Source of the DNA: Prorocentrum cordatum
Lineage: Eukaryota > Sar > Dinophyceae > Prorocentrales > Prorocentraceae
Reading direction: 5' to 3'
DNA: 64,000 nucleotides
Assembly (NCBI GenBank): GCA_963575745.1
Contig: CAUYUJ010000686.1
Location: forward strand, 27,410 to 91,409
In this document: one piece after another, positions 20,850 through 30,204 of the stretch
How positions within the stretch are numbered: position 1 is the first letter of the stretch
Layout of the letters: each line of letters begins with the position of its first letter
Position numbers and translations under genes: made by a program
Notes under the pieces: model-generated
Told to the model about the DNA's origin: nothing
The model's input: the letters and a program-made list of their open reading frames with translations, nothing else
Database searches by the model: none

Positions 20850-22165
20850 GAAAGGCTTTCTATTCTACTCCTTCGCAACAGGATTCCTAGTGTAATCCTT
20901 CAAAAAAGGATTCCTGTTGTAATCTTTCTCAAGGGAATCTCCGTGTAATCCTCCACGAATGGAATCTTATTTCACGTGCAATTCTCCACACAAGGAATCC
21001 TATTGAAACCCTCTACACAAGGAATCCTATTGTAAGTCTCTTCTAAAGGAATCCAATTGGAATCCTCCACACAAGGAATCGTATTGGAATCCTCTTCAAA
21101 AAAATCCGGTTGTAATTGCCACAAAAGGATTTTTATTGCAATTCTTCGCAAACGGATTCTTATTGTAATCCCCCAGAGGAGGAATCCAATTGTAATCCTC
21201 CGCACAAAGATTCCTATTGCAATCTCGAAAAATTCCACACTTCCAAATACCTAAGATTTGTTTTGTTTTGTTCCTGCTCTTGGTTTTTTGTTGAGCAGGC
21301 GATACGAAGCTCTGATTCCAGGATTTCCAGAAATTTGTGTTGTTTTGCTCCACGCCTTGGTTTTTGCTGTCCAGGCACAGGGAAGCTCAAGGTCGATGAA
21401 AATCGGTTTAAGGATTCGGCGCAATGGGTTTGTTGAATAAAGTGGCCGGCGTTGAGATCCCTGTGCCTGGATAGCAAAAGCCAAGGCGGGGAACAAAATC
21501 AACAAGTTTTTAGAAACCCTGGAATCAGAGCTTCCTATAGCGTGCGCAACAAAAACTAGTGTGAAACACAGAGAACACAAAAAAAACAAATCCACCATAG
21601 GTATTAGGAAAATTTGGAATTTCAGGATTACAGTAGGATTTGTTGGTGAAGAATTGCATTCGGAATCGTCTTGTGAAGGAGTACAATAACAATCCTTTCG
21701 TGGCAATTACACTAGGATTTCTTGTGAAGAGGACTCCCATAGGATTCCTTTTGTGAAGGATTACAATCGGAGTCCTGTCGAGGAGGATTGCAATAGGATT
21801 TCTTATGTGTGGGATTACAACTGGATTCCTTTCGTGGAGGAGTACACTAAGATTCCGTGTGCGGAGGATTGCAACAGGATTCTTTTTGAACCGAAATTCC
21901 ATTATAACCCTTCTGCGAAGGATTTCAATATGATTCATCTTTCGTGGAGGGGATCCAGGATTCCTTACGAAAATGATTACAATCGTTTTTTTGCGGAGGA
22001 TTACACTAGGATCCCTTTTGAAGAGGATTACACTCGGATTTCTTTTGTGGAGGACTACACTAGGATTCTTGTTGTGGAGGTTTACATTCGGAATCTTTGT
22101 TGTGAAGGATTACATTAGGAATCCTTGTGTGGAGCATTACGATAGGATTGCTGTTGAAGAGGGTT
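20826..22165. mobile_element. Foldback element with 26-bp repeat arms
   Basis: The left arm (20826-21383) starts as about 15 tandem units like GGAATCCTATTGTAATCCTC-CACAA, then a 140-bp inner segment. The right arm (21458-22165) is the reverse complement, with the inner segment first (21458-21620) and then about 20 units like GAGGATTACAATAGGATTCC. The inner segments match over their length, for example CCAGGCACAGGGA at 21371-21383 against its complement at 21458-21470, and GAAGCTCTGATTCCAGG against its complement. The loop is about 74 bp. No ORF of note. This is the architecture of foldback transposons: long inverted arms built of short direct repeats. Confidence 0.8.
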
Positions 22166-22214
22166 ACAGTTTCAGATAGTTCTCAGCAGCCAAACGTAAG
22201 AGCATGCCCAAACC

Positions 22215-22460
22215 AAGAGAGAGAGAGAGAGAGATAAAAAACGATCTATGACAAAAGGCAACCATATATGTATCACAGGAGAGAGAGAGAGAGAGAGAGA
22301 GGAAAAAAGAAGAAGAAACAACGAGAGAGAGAGACGAGGGAGAGAGAGGGAGAGAGAAAGAAGAGAAGGATACACCAACAAACGGAAAAGCGTGAGGTGG
22401 ATCACAGGGGCGGGACTTACCACACACACACACACATATCTATATATATATATATAGAAA
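22215..22460. repeat. (GA)n, (CA)n and (TA)n microsatellites
   Basis: GAGAGA runs at about 22218-22365, a CACACA run near 22420-22434 and a TATATA run near 22438-22456. Confidence 0.9.
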
Positions 22461-23235
22461 CGCACGCAGGACGAAATACGTCTTGTTGAGGCGCCAGCGG
22501 CGATAAGCGGTCGGCGAGAGAGCGTCAGCACCGCCAAATGCACGGCGTCTGGACGAGCAAGCACCAGCAGCGCGAGGAGAGACGCACTCATTCTGGGTGC
22601 GGCCAGTGTGCGGTGAGGGTCGGCGGGGTCCGTGAGACGACGCGCGACCTGTCTGTGGCAGTTCGTACACCCCCCTTCCCCCCCCTTAGAATCTTACAAA
22701 CAGCGGCCAACCTGGGCGCCGCGGGTCCGATTTCCTTCGGCCTCTGCATGTCATTCAACGATACAAAATTGAAACAGGGGATGGATCGGCCCTGTGTAAA
22801 AAAGATGACGAACATCTGATCCACAACATCTGATCCCGGATCAGCGCGGGCGAGAAACCCGCAACACAAAGCCAAACCAACTTCGGATCAGCACCACTTG
22901 ATTTGGATCCGCCAGGGTTTCTCCATGCACGACAGCGCAAGAATCGAAGCCGTCATGTCCGGGCCCAAGAGAAAAACATGCCGTCTTGGGAATGTGCCTA
23001 TATGTGTGTAGAAGTAGCACCCCCCGGGACTCAACCCAGGCAGGTGTCACCATCAGATGGACATCGATGGGGGACCAATGTTGACGCCAGGGGTGCGACG
23101 CTCACGAGGAGCGCCTCGCGTTCCAGGTGCGCCAGAATCAAGGGAGGAAAAACCGCCCAGACTCGATACCTGGCGGTCATTACACGGCCTTGGGCGTTTA
23201 CTAAACGGCCCTGCCCCATTCGATTCCTTCTTCGG
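22461..23235. other. No confident gene; partial dispersed repeat
   Basis: A GAAGTAGCACCCC block at about 23008-23060 belongs to the CACTCCCACCCGCC family. CATCTGATC words repeat at 22812-22850. Minus-strand ORFs near 22591-22465 are too short to judge. Confidence 0.35.
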
Positions 23236-23237
23236 GC

Positions 23238-23455
23238 ACGTTTACTACAGTCAAAAACCCTGATAAGGACGCGCGATTTTGCTCAGGGTACCTTTGCGTC
23301 CTTGCCCTTCCTTGCTCTTGCGGCTCGTCCTTGGCCTCTTTCGCTTGCCCGATTACGGGGTTTTCGTCGCCCGCCGCCCCAAAAATCCCAACTTCGGCTT
23401 CCAAGGGTCTTGCGTCTTGACCGCGCGTCCTTATTAGGGTTTTTGGCTGTAAACG
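23238..23455. mobile_element. MITE-like element with about 38-bp inverted ends
   Basis: The left end ACGTTTACTACAGTCAAAAA continues as CCCTGATAAGGACGCGCG. The right end is its complement with few changes (CGCGCGTCCTTATTAGGG, then TTTTTGGCTGTAAACG). About 140 bp of GC-rich sequence lies between. No ORF. A target duplication is not obvious. Confidence 0.65.
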
Positions 23456-23519
23456 ACTTCGCGTGTCGGGGTGGTTATTACGGGGGTGGATTCTTTGACC
23501 TCCACAGAGGGGCTTCAAG

Positions 23520-23760
23520 AGCCTGCCAGACACGCCGCATGCGCCACGTGCGCCGAGTACGCCGCAGCACGGCGCGCACATGGGTGTGCCAGGCGCACCA
23601 CCGCACGTGTCAGCACGCATCGGGTACAACCTCCTCTTCCTCCTCCTCCTCCTCCTCCTCCTCCTCCTCCTCCTCCTCCTCCTCCTCCTCCTCCTCCCCC
23701 ACCCCTCCTTCCTCCCTCCTCCCTCCTCCTTCCTTCCTCCTCCCTCCTGCCTCCTGCTCT
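23520..23760. repeat. GTGCGCC short-period repeats and (TCC)n
   Basis: CGCCACGTGCGCCGAGTACG-type repeats at 23520-23625 lead into (TCC)n at about 23632-23760. The same pairing occurs at 24.3-24.6 kb. Confidence 0.8.
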
Positions 23761-23814
23761 CCCGTCTGTCTCCTCCCCATCGCCCGCACCACCTTCTGCG
23801 CTTGGGTCCATCTC

Positions 23815-24130
23815 TAGGCTCTCTTGGGCTCCTCTTGGAGCTCTCTTGGGTCGTCTTGAGGCCGTACTGAAGCCTCAGAAGCCCATCGGGAGCAGAACAG
23901 CGGGAAACAATAACTTATGGTTGCCTTTAGGTCTTTGGTTGATGGTGGCCTCTTAGGAGGTGCCCTGGAAAACGCGAAGGGCACCTGGAGCCTTGTTGGG
24001 GCTGTCGTGGGATGTCCCAGAAGTATGTTGGAGACTATTTGGGGCCATGTTGAAGTATCTTGAGGCATCATGCAGGTAATCTTGGGGCGTCGGGATCCCT
24101 ATTGAGCCATCTTGGGCCATCTTGAACGCA
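23815..24130. repeat. CTCTTGGG-rich degenerate repeat
   Basis: Loose 10-16-bp periodic CTTGGG/TCTTGGAG words, related to tracts at 14.1, 29.4, 41.3, 47.0 and 63.4 kb. Non-coding. Confidence 0.55.
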
Positions 24131-24220
24131 CCAACGGATCCGTCCCCCCCCCCCCTGTCTAGGCCAAGGGGGAGGGGGAATCGGGAGGAGACAAGACAAT
24201 TTTCCCAGACGCAAGCTGTT

Positions 24221-24620
24221 CGGCTCACTCCCACCCGCCCTCCCGACACATCAGTAGTACCTGAGTCTCAGCATGTCCCTCAGGAGCGCCACGCATGCCA
24301 TATGCGCCACTGGCTCCAGGTGCACCAAGCACCCGAGTCCTTCTCCTCCTCCTCCTCCTTCTCCTCCTCCTCCTCCTCCTCCTCCTCCTCCTCCTCCTCC
24401 TCCCTCCTCCTCCTCCTCCTCCTCCTCCTCCTCCTCCTCCTTCTCCTCCTCCTCCTCCTCCCTCCTCCTCCCTCCTCCTCCTCCAGAGACCCGAGCGTGC
24501 CAGGCGCGCCAGGTGCACCACGTGCTCCACGCGCGCCATGTGTGCCACGTGCTCCCGCCGTGCCAGGTGCGCCACGCGCTCGGCGCGCGCAGAGTGCGCG
24601 CAGAGTGCGCCAGGGAACTG
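24221..24620. repeat. Dispersed repeat copy with embedded (TCC)n
   Basis: CGGCTCACTCCCACCCGCCC at 24220-24239, GTACCTGAGTCTCAGC, then (TCC)n at 24336-24484 and CAGGTGCGCCACGCG-type repeats to 24620. It ends about 140 bp before the spliced-leader relic. Confidence 0.7.
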
Positions 24621-24761
24621 CCGTCATCGGACGGGCAGTTGCGGGGCTTTTGTTTTCCTTTGGATTTACAAGAGTTGTAAAAAGTGACATCAAGAACTTG
24701 TAATTCTCACTCGACTAATCTTAGTACCAAAAAAGACCTTCAGGTGCCCAGGGCCCCGACC

Positions 24762-24783
24762 TCCGTAGCCATTCTCGCTGAAG
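24762..24783 (+). other. Relict dinoflagellate spliced leader (DinoSL)
   Basis: Begins TCCGTAGCCATT and ends GCTGAAG. It matches the 22-nt DinoSL consensus at 19 positions, the mismatches being positions 13, 15 and 19. It lies 99 bp upstream of an intronless ORF on the same strand. DinoSL is added to mRNAs by trans-splicing, so its genomic presence next to an ORF indicates a reverse-transcribed, reintegrated mRNA. Confidence 0.8.
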
Positions 24784-24882
24784 GCCGCCCTGGCTCGAGC
24801 CTGGGCCGCCCAGACTCAGGCCCTGCCGGGCGCATTCGACGACCGCTGCGCGTAGGCCCCGGCGCCGGCCGGTCCCCGAGGG

Positions 24883-25749
24883 ATGCACCGCGCGCTGGCG
24901 CGGGGTGCCGCGCGGCCGGGCAAGCCCGTCAGTTACGAGAGTATGGACATGGCAGTGATCAGCTCAATCGGGGACACCGCTGCAAGCTTGGGCCTCATCA
25001 GCACCCTCGTATTCAGCATCGCCGTCTCCACCGTGCTTTCAATGGAGACGGTCGCAGAGGAGGGCATGCTGATGTGCTTGTGTGTTGCAATATCTACCAG
25101 CATGTACACAACAACGCATTCGCTGCTCGAGTACTACTACACAGCGAACGCCAAGGGGCTTGGCGAGTACATCGCTAACAACGAGCATGAAGGTAGCACG
25201 CCAGAGCCCTCCACGAATTTGTGCCGGGCTGCAGAGCAGAGCGACTTGGCAGGAGTGTCAGGTACGAATATTGACGAGGAGAGGGCGCTGACAATAAGTT
25301 CACACGGGGAACTCATGGTGATCCTTCTTCAAGGATTCGCCTCGTTCAATGCTATGCGCCAGGGTGCCAGAAACGCCACGTGGGCCTCCATCTCTTCGAT
25401 ATGCTTTGCCACGCTCTTCAAGGTTGGCTTCCAGGATGATGATGCAGGACAGGTGCCTCATTGCTGGAGCGCGGCTCTTTTTTTCGGCGGGTGGTTGTTC
25501 TTGTCGGGGGGGGTCTATGCATCGTTCGGTACGCAAACGTCCTTAGACATCAAGGTGTCTGCTGCTGTGTCCGCAATAGGCCTGGCCATTAGCTCTTGCG
25601 CGGCGTACTTTTACGATCCCGATTTCGACATGCCGAGGCTCGTGTGCTCACTTGCTTTAGTATGTGGCATCGCCGGAATGGTGAAAACTGTGAAGCTTTA
25701 CCGTGAACTGTTCATCCCTTTGATCAAAGAGCATGCGACAGTGTATTGA
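24883..25749 (+). CDS. Multi-pass membrane protein, intronless retrogene
   Basis: 288 codons, uninterrupted. Hydrophobic segments lie at about residues 32-52, 60-80, 141-160 with 165-180, 195-214, 221-242 and 250-268, suggesting five to seven membrane spans. A hydrophilic, Glu/Asn-rich loop lies at about 90-138. I do not recognise the family; an ORAI-like channel was considered because of the first two spans, but no diagnostic motif is present. The GTC-rich 5' stretch from the spliced-leader relic to the ATG would be the old 5' UTR. The first in-frame ATG is at 24883, and the Met pair at about residues 21-23 is an alternative start. AAATAAA occurs about 85 bp after the stop, with no poly-A tract. 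The intact frame suggests recent retroposition or selection. Confidence 0.75.
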   Translation: MHRALARGAARPGKPVSYESMDMAVISSIGDTAASLGLISTLVFSIAVSTVLSMETVAEEGMLMCLCVAISTSMYTTTHSLLEYYYTANAKGLGEYIANNEHEGSTPEPSTNLCRAAEQSDLAGVSGTNIDEERALTISSHGELMVILLQGFASFNAMRQGARNATWASISSICFATLFKVGFQDDDAGQVPHCWSAALFFGGWLFLSGGVYASFGTQTSLDIKVSAAVSAIGLAISSCAAYFYDPDFDMPRLVCSLALVCGIAGMVKTVKLYRELFIPLIKEHATVY

Positions 25750-25759
25750 GGAAGACGTT

Positions 25760-26225
25760 CGTATTGAGTCCGCCGATCGTCTGAAAGATACCAGCGCTCG
25801 CAAGTTGCCCGTGATTGCGTTGTTGGTTCTTTTAAATAAAGTTCCACCGCAGTTTTTGAACGGTCGTCAAAGATGAATGCTCCACAACACATTCCCTCCC
25901 CTGGCGGGCCTCTACACTCCTCACGTCCTGTCCCTTTTAATTCTGATCGCGGCAGTCTGGTTGCACTCTCGGGCCAGAAGCGACATCGGCCAGACCTTGC
26001 GACGCCAAATTTGCCCCAGTGGCGACTCCAAGCTGTTCCTTTTCAATCCCTTCAAAAAAAGAAGGCGCCTGGGGGCCCCGACCACAAGGAATTCCTTTCC
26101 CCCTGAAGCGAAGTGCCGAGCATTCCGTAAGAAAGGCGGCTTCTCCAGGGATTGCAAAGCACGGGCACCGATAGACGTCTTGAGGATCCGTGGGGCACAT
26201 GAAAGCTCAGAGAAAAGTGCGCCAC
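25760..26225. other. No gene recognised
   Basis: ORFs of 77-129 codons overlap in different frames and do not resemble known proteins. The probable 3' UTR of the retrogene occupies the first 100 bp. Confidence 0.35.
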
Positions 26226-26229
26226 CTGG

Positions 26230-27540
26230 AAGAATACAAAGACGCTGTCGTCAGCAACCAAAGTGATCGCGGGGTGCCCGCGCATGATCCAGATGCCGTC
26301 CCAAAGTGCATCTTGTGTGGTTTATTGACAGGCGTGGCTGGCCTGCGCGCAGCAAGCAATATGCTGGCACCCGTTCCGCCCCTGTCAAAAATCGATGCGA
26401 AGTGGTCGCGGGGCGCCCGCGCATGCTCCAGATTTAGATGCAATGTTTATACCGTATTGTTTTTTCGACAAGGATGGTAAGGGGATGTGTCAGCATGGAT
26501 CCAGGGTGGCTGCTGGTCGGAGGAGGGAGTGGGCGCTTCTAATTAAGGAGCGGTGACCAAGTTCTCAGCGGGAACGCCGCAAGTTGTCCGGTTCACTCCC
26601 ACCTGCCCTCCCATTACAGAAGTAGAAGTAGCACCCCGGTCTCAGCCTAGGCAGGGGCCGTTACCAACAATCATCGGAGGCACAATGCCAGACGCCAGCC
26701 AGGTGCGCGACGCCCGCGAGGTGCGCCGCACGTGCCAGGCGCGCCACGCGCACATGTTCGCCACATTGGGACAGATGTCGCCCCCCAGCAATCCCTGTCA
26801 CAAACGCATGCTAAGTGACGGGGGGGATGCCAGCATTGTGTATTGTGTGTGTGTGCGCCCGCAATCGCTTTGCATGGGCTCTTTGACAGGAGAGGTGGGC
26901 CTGCATTGGCCAACAACCAATGCAAAGTGATCGTGGGGCGCCCGCGCATGATCCAGATGTTGGTGCAAAGTGCATTTTGCATTGCTTGTTGCAAGGGATG
27001 ATGGGGGGAGGGGTGGCATTGTTCACAGCAGGCTATATGCTGGCACCCCCGCCGTCCCTGTCAAAAACCACGTACAGTGATCGCGGGGCGCCCGCGCATG
27101 ATCGAGATTTTGGTGCGAAGTGCACTTCGCGTTGTTTTTGTTGCAAGGGATGGTGGACGAGGTTGGCAGTGTCCCAGGGTTGTCGCTGGTCGGGTGGGGG
27201 AGGGGGTGTTATTCATAAGGAATACTGCTAAACGCTTCCCCAAACAGGTGATTAGGGGAAGAGGGAAGCTGAAAAGGAAACGCTCTAGACCACCTACGCC
27301 CAGATGGCTGGTGGGATTTGCTTTTAACAGGGGTGGTGGGGCAGCGCACAGTGGACAAACATGCTCGCACACCAGCCATCCCCGTCAAACGAAAAATGCA
27401 AAGTGCTCGCGGGGGTCCCGGTCACCATCCAGATTTCGCTGGCGCGTGCACTTTTTATTGTTTCATTTGTCAGGGATGTCGGAGGGGACGCTCATGGTTC
27501 GTGGTTGGCGGCTTGTCGAGGTGGGGGCATTTTATTAGTA
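26230..27540. repeat. Long run of GCGCATGATCC-type modules
   Basis: At least six modules of about 110-180 bp carry CGGGGCGCCCGCGCATG, AAGTGCATTTTGC-like and CCGTCCCTGTCAAAAA pieces. The run is interrupted at 26590-26770 by a CACTCCCACCTGCCCTCC-family copy. It is the same family as 1-310 and 750-1110. Confidence 0.65.
26590..26770. repeat. Dispersed repeat copy, CACTCCCACC family
   Basis: GGTTCACTCCCACCTGCCCT, GAAGTAGCACCCCGGTCTCA and AGGTGCGCCGCACG occur in the same order as the copies at 0.4 and 24.2 kb. Confidence 0.6.
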
Positions 27541-27544
27541 AGGG

Positions 27545-28220
27545 GCATAGATAAACCCCTTACCGAAGGGGAAGAGGAGGGTTGGAAGAGGAAGCACCTT
27601 AGACTTCGCCCAGAGGCCTGAATTGGGTCGGGCTTACAGTGGGGGCCCATGCCAAGAAACACCCTGCTTGCCTCAAGGATGCCATGGGTTTTTTGGTTTT
27701 CGACGGTTTTGCTGTGGAAGGCGTGGCGCTTCCACACCAAAAAACAATGGACGTCCGGGGGTCTCAGGGTTGGGTTTCTTGTGGAAGGTTTCTTGTGGAT
27801 GTCAGCAAAGCGCAGAAACTCTTCGATCTGTTCAGCTTGGCTCAGCTTCAGCTCCCTGGTCGGGCTCTACTTTTGGACGTAGTGGGCGTCTTGAGGTTCC
27901 CGTGTGTGGGCCTCTGGGCCGATATCTGGGCCATCGACAGGAGCTCTTGAGTCACATTTGGGCGCTGTCGGTGGCCTCTCCAGAGTTCTATCTGGAGCCG
28001 AGCGGAGTTGAAAAGTGGAGGAGGTGACGGCATTGGAATGATCACACGTTTTTCATACAGTTTTGGCGTTTCGAAGGCCCTCTGCGGGCGGACCATGTCG
28101 AAGCCGTCCTGGAGCCATCTTGGACCACACCCCGCGACATCGTCGGCCATGCCAGGGCTATCACTCTTAGCCAGCCCGGAAACAAACAGCAAATGCGGCC
28201 GAGGAAGAAGAGGGTTCTGA
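27545..28220. other. No confident gene
   Basis: Several 60-134-codon ORFs on both strands; none has a recognisable motif. An imperfect inverted GGCGTGGCGCTTCCACACC patch lies near 27718-27745. Confidence 0.3.
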
Positions 28221-28222
28221 TA

Positions 28223-28462
28223 ACGAGAATGACGATATCGATGATCATGGTGGTGATGATGGCGATGGTGATTGTGATGGTGATGGTGACGGTGATGGTG
28301 CTGGTGGCGGCGATGGTGATGGTGGTGGTGATGGTGATGGCGATGGTGATTGTGATGGTGATGGCGATGGTGACAGTTGTGATGGTGGTGCATGGTGGTG
28401 ATGATGATGACGATGATGATGGCGATGATGATGGTGATGATGGTGGTGAGCATGATGAAGAC

Positions 28463-28521
<59 letters not shown>

Positions 28522-28555
28522 GGAGGAGGAGGAGGAGGAGGAGGAGGAGGAGGCG
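28223..28555. repeat. (GATGGT)n / (GAT)n / (GAG)n microsatellite
   Basis: Hexanucleotide GATGGT variants pass into pure GAT at 28465-28520 and then GAG. Met/Val-, Asp- and His-rich ORFs are repeat translations. Confidence 0.95.
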
Positions 28556-28936
28556 AAAGGGAAGGGGCAGGCGGGTATCTGCAACCACCTCGAGGCCATA
28601 CTTCTCACTTCCTGTGGCTGCCTGAGGCCATCCTGGCCAGCCCTGCAGGGCATCAGGGCTCGCCACGCGAAAAGGGAATTGGGCGCACCCTTGGGGCATA
28701 GAACGATAGAGCGCGGAAGCTCGCCAGACCTCCGACATCTCCGACACCTAGAAACCAAGCAGGCGAAGGCTGCTCTTGTTCCTCGAAATGCGAGTTTGTC
28801 TGTCGTTGTTCGAGAAGGGTGGGTATGTTTCTTCATGTCGCGTTGTTTGTCGATAGAAAAGGGGCTTCAGTATTCACGGAAATCAGTTCGTTTGTCGTCT
28901 TTCCCCAGTATGTAGTTCAACCTATAGAGACCCCCG

Positions 28937-29368
28937 TCATTCAGGGACAATGATAAAACCATATGTGTCGTAATACTGGCACCTGGGAAATGATTGAGAG
29001 ATTCCGGGCCCGCGCATGGGGGGGGAAGCAAACCAAGCAGAAAAACACACATTGGAGGTCGTGGTCTTGGAGGAGGGCTGAGAGGCCAAATCTTTCGAGC
29101 AGACGGTCTTCGGGATCACTTCGTGCTCCCGAGGCACGCTCCGAATCGTGGGCGGGCGGACTCGAGACGCTGCGCCTCTACCGCCTGCCCCTTCTTCCCG
29201 GCAGTACCCGAGTACGGAAGGGCCGAAGACGTGCCCAGCAGCAACCGAAAGGAGCTCGAGACCAGTCCCGCGTGAGGCCAGAAATCGCCACAGGGTGGGC
29301 CGCACACTGTTCCAAGAGAGCCCGAACCGATCTGCCAAGGGCACACAGGGAGCCCCAGGAGGGCCCAA
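28937..29368 (-). CDS. Hypothetical ORF, weak
   Basis: 143 codons of mixed composition (e.g. DRFGLSWNSVRPTLWRFLAS near the N-terminus) with an antisense ORF of similar length. No domain, no splice context and no neighbour support. Kept only because its composition is less repeat-like than its surroundings. Confidence 0.18.
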   Translation of the reverse strand: MGPPGAPCVPLADRFGLSWNSVRPTLWRFLASRGTGLELLSVAAGHVFGPSVLGYCREEGAGGRGAASRVRPPTIRSVPREHEVIPKTVCSKDLASQPSSKTTTSNVCFSAWFASPPMRGPGISQSFPRCQYYDTYGFIIVPE

Positions 29369-29419
29369 GAGCCCACCTCCGAAACTGTATCGGGATGGCG
29401 CTGGAAGCTTGGAGACTTG

Positions 29420-29560
29420 AAGAACCTTTCGGGGGGGGGGGCGTCTTGGGGGGGGGGGCCTGGAGCCATCGTGGGAGCCTCTTGGACTTACTTTGGCACT
29501 CTTGGTGGCTTCTTGGGCACTCTTGGAGGCTTCTGGGTCCCGTCTGGGAGGTCATGTTGC
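29420..29560. repeat. CTTGGGGG / GGCTTCTTGGGC degenerate repeat
   Basis: A short tract of CTTGG words with GGAGGCTTCTGGG, part of the dispersed CTTGGGGCC family. Confidence 0.5.
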
Positions 29561-29569
29561 GCGGTTGAT

Positions 29570-30200
29570 CCGCGTACTCCTCCTCCTCCTCCTCCTCTTT
29601 TCCCTCCTTCTCCTCCTCTTCTTTTTCCTAGTACATGTAGCGTGGTAGCACCGAAGCAGGAATTGGAAGCTTGGCCCATGGGAATCGGTACGGGAAGAGG
29701 CGAAAAGATACCAGATAGAACATCTGAGTGCTGATCTGGGGCGACCATGGCGAAACTTTGGGAGGGTCAGGGGGGCTTCAGACGATTCTGTTAGGGGGAG
29801 AAAGGCGAGGGAGACATCCAGAAACCACGAGGACTTCTTGAGAACGTCCTGGTTGTATCTCGGGTCTTTTCGGAGACATCTCGTTCCACAGGGGGTTGAC
29901 AGCGCAGGTCATCAAACCAAATGTGTGTTTGAATCGGTTCGGTCTTTGGGATGCCTCGGGCAAATCAGCCGGTTCCGGACATTCGATGAGGGGGGCTGGA
30001 GGCTCCAGCAAGGGTGTACGAGCGTCTGGTGAGAGTCCGAAGAGGGTGCTTATTCACTCGACGATGCAACTCCCATGTCCCGTCATTTCTTGAGGGCGGA
30101 GGGACAGCGCAAGGCACCATGATGATCCCACCCTGGTGTCTGGGCGGTGGTTTGAAGCGGGGCGCATCACGTGAACGATTTTGAGATCTGCACTCCTTAG
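29570..30200. other. No gene recognised; upstream of the large ORF
   Basis: A short (TCC)n at 29578-29630, then unique sequence. No promoter motif can be assigned; dinoflagellate promoters lack a reliable TATA box. Confidence 0.35.
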
Positions 30201-30204
30201 GCAG

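Noticed and set aside
22465-22611. Minus-strand ORF starting MSASLLALLVLARPDAVHLA, like a signal or plastid-targeting first exon
   Set aside because: Only about 40 codons before a GTGCGT donor-like site; no second exon found and an alternative frame is equally plausible.
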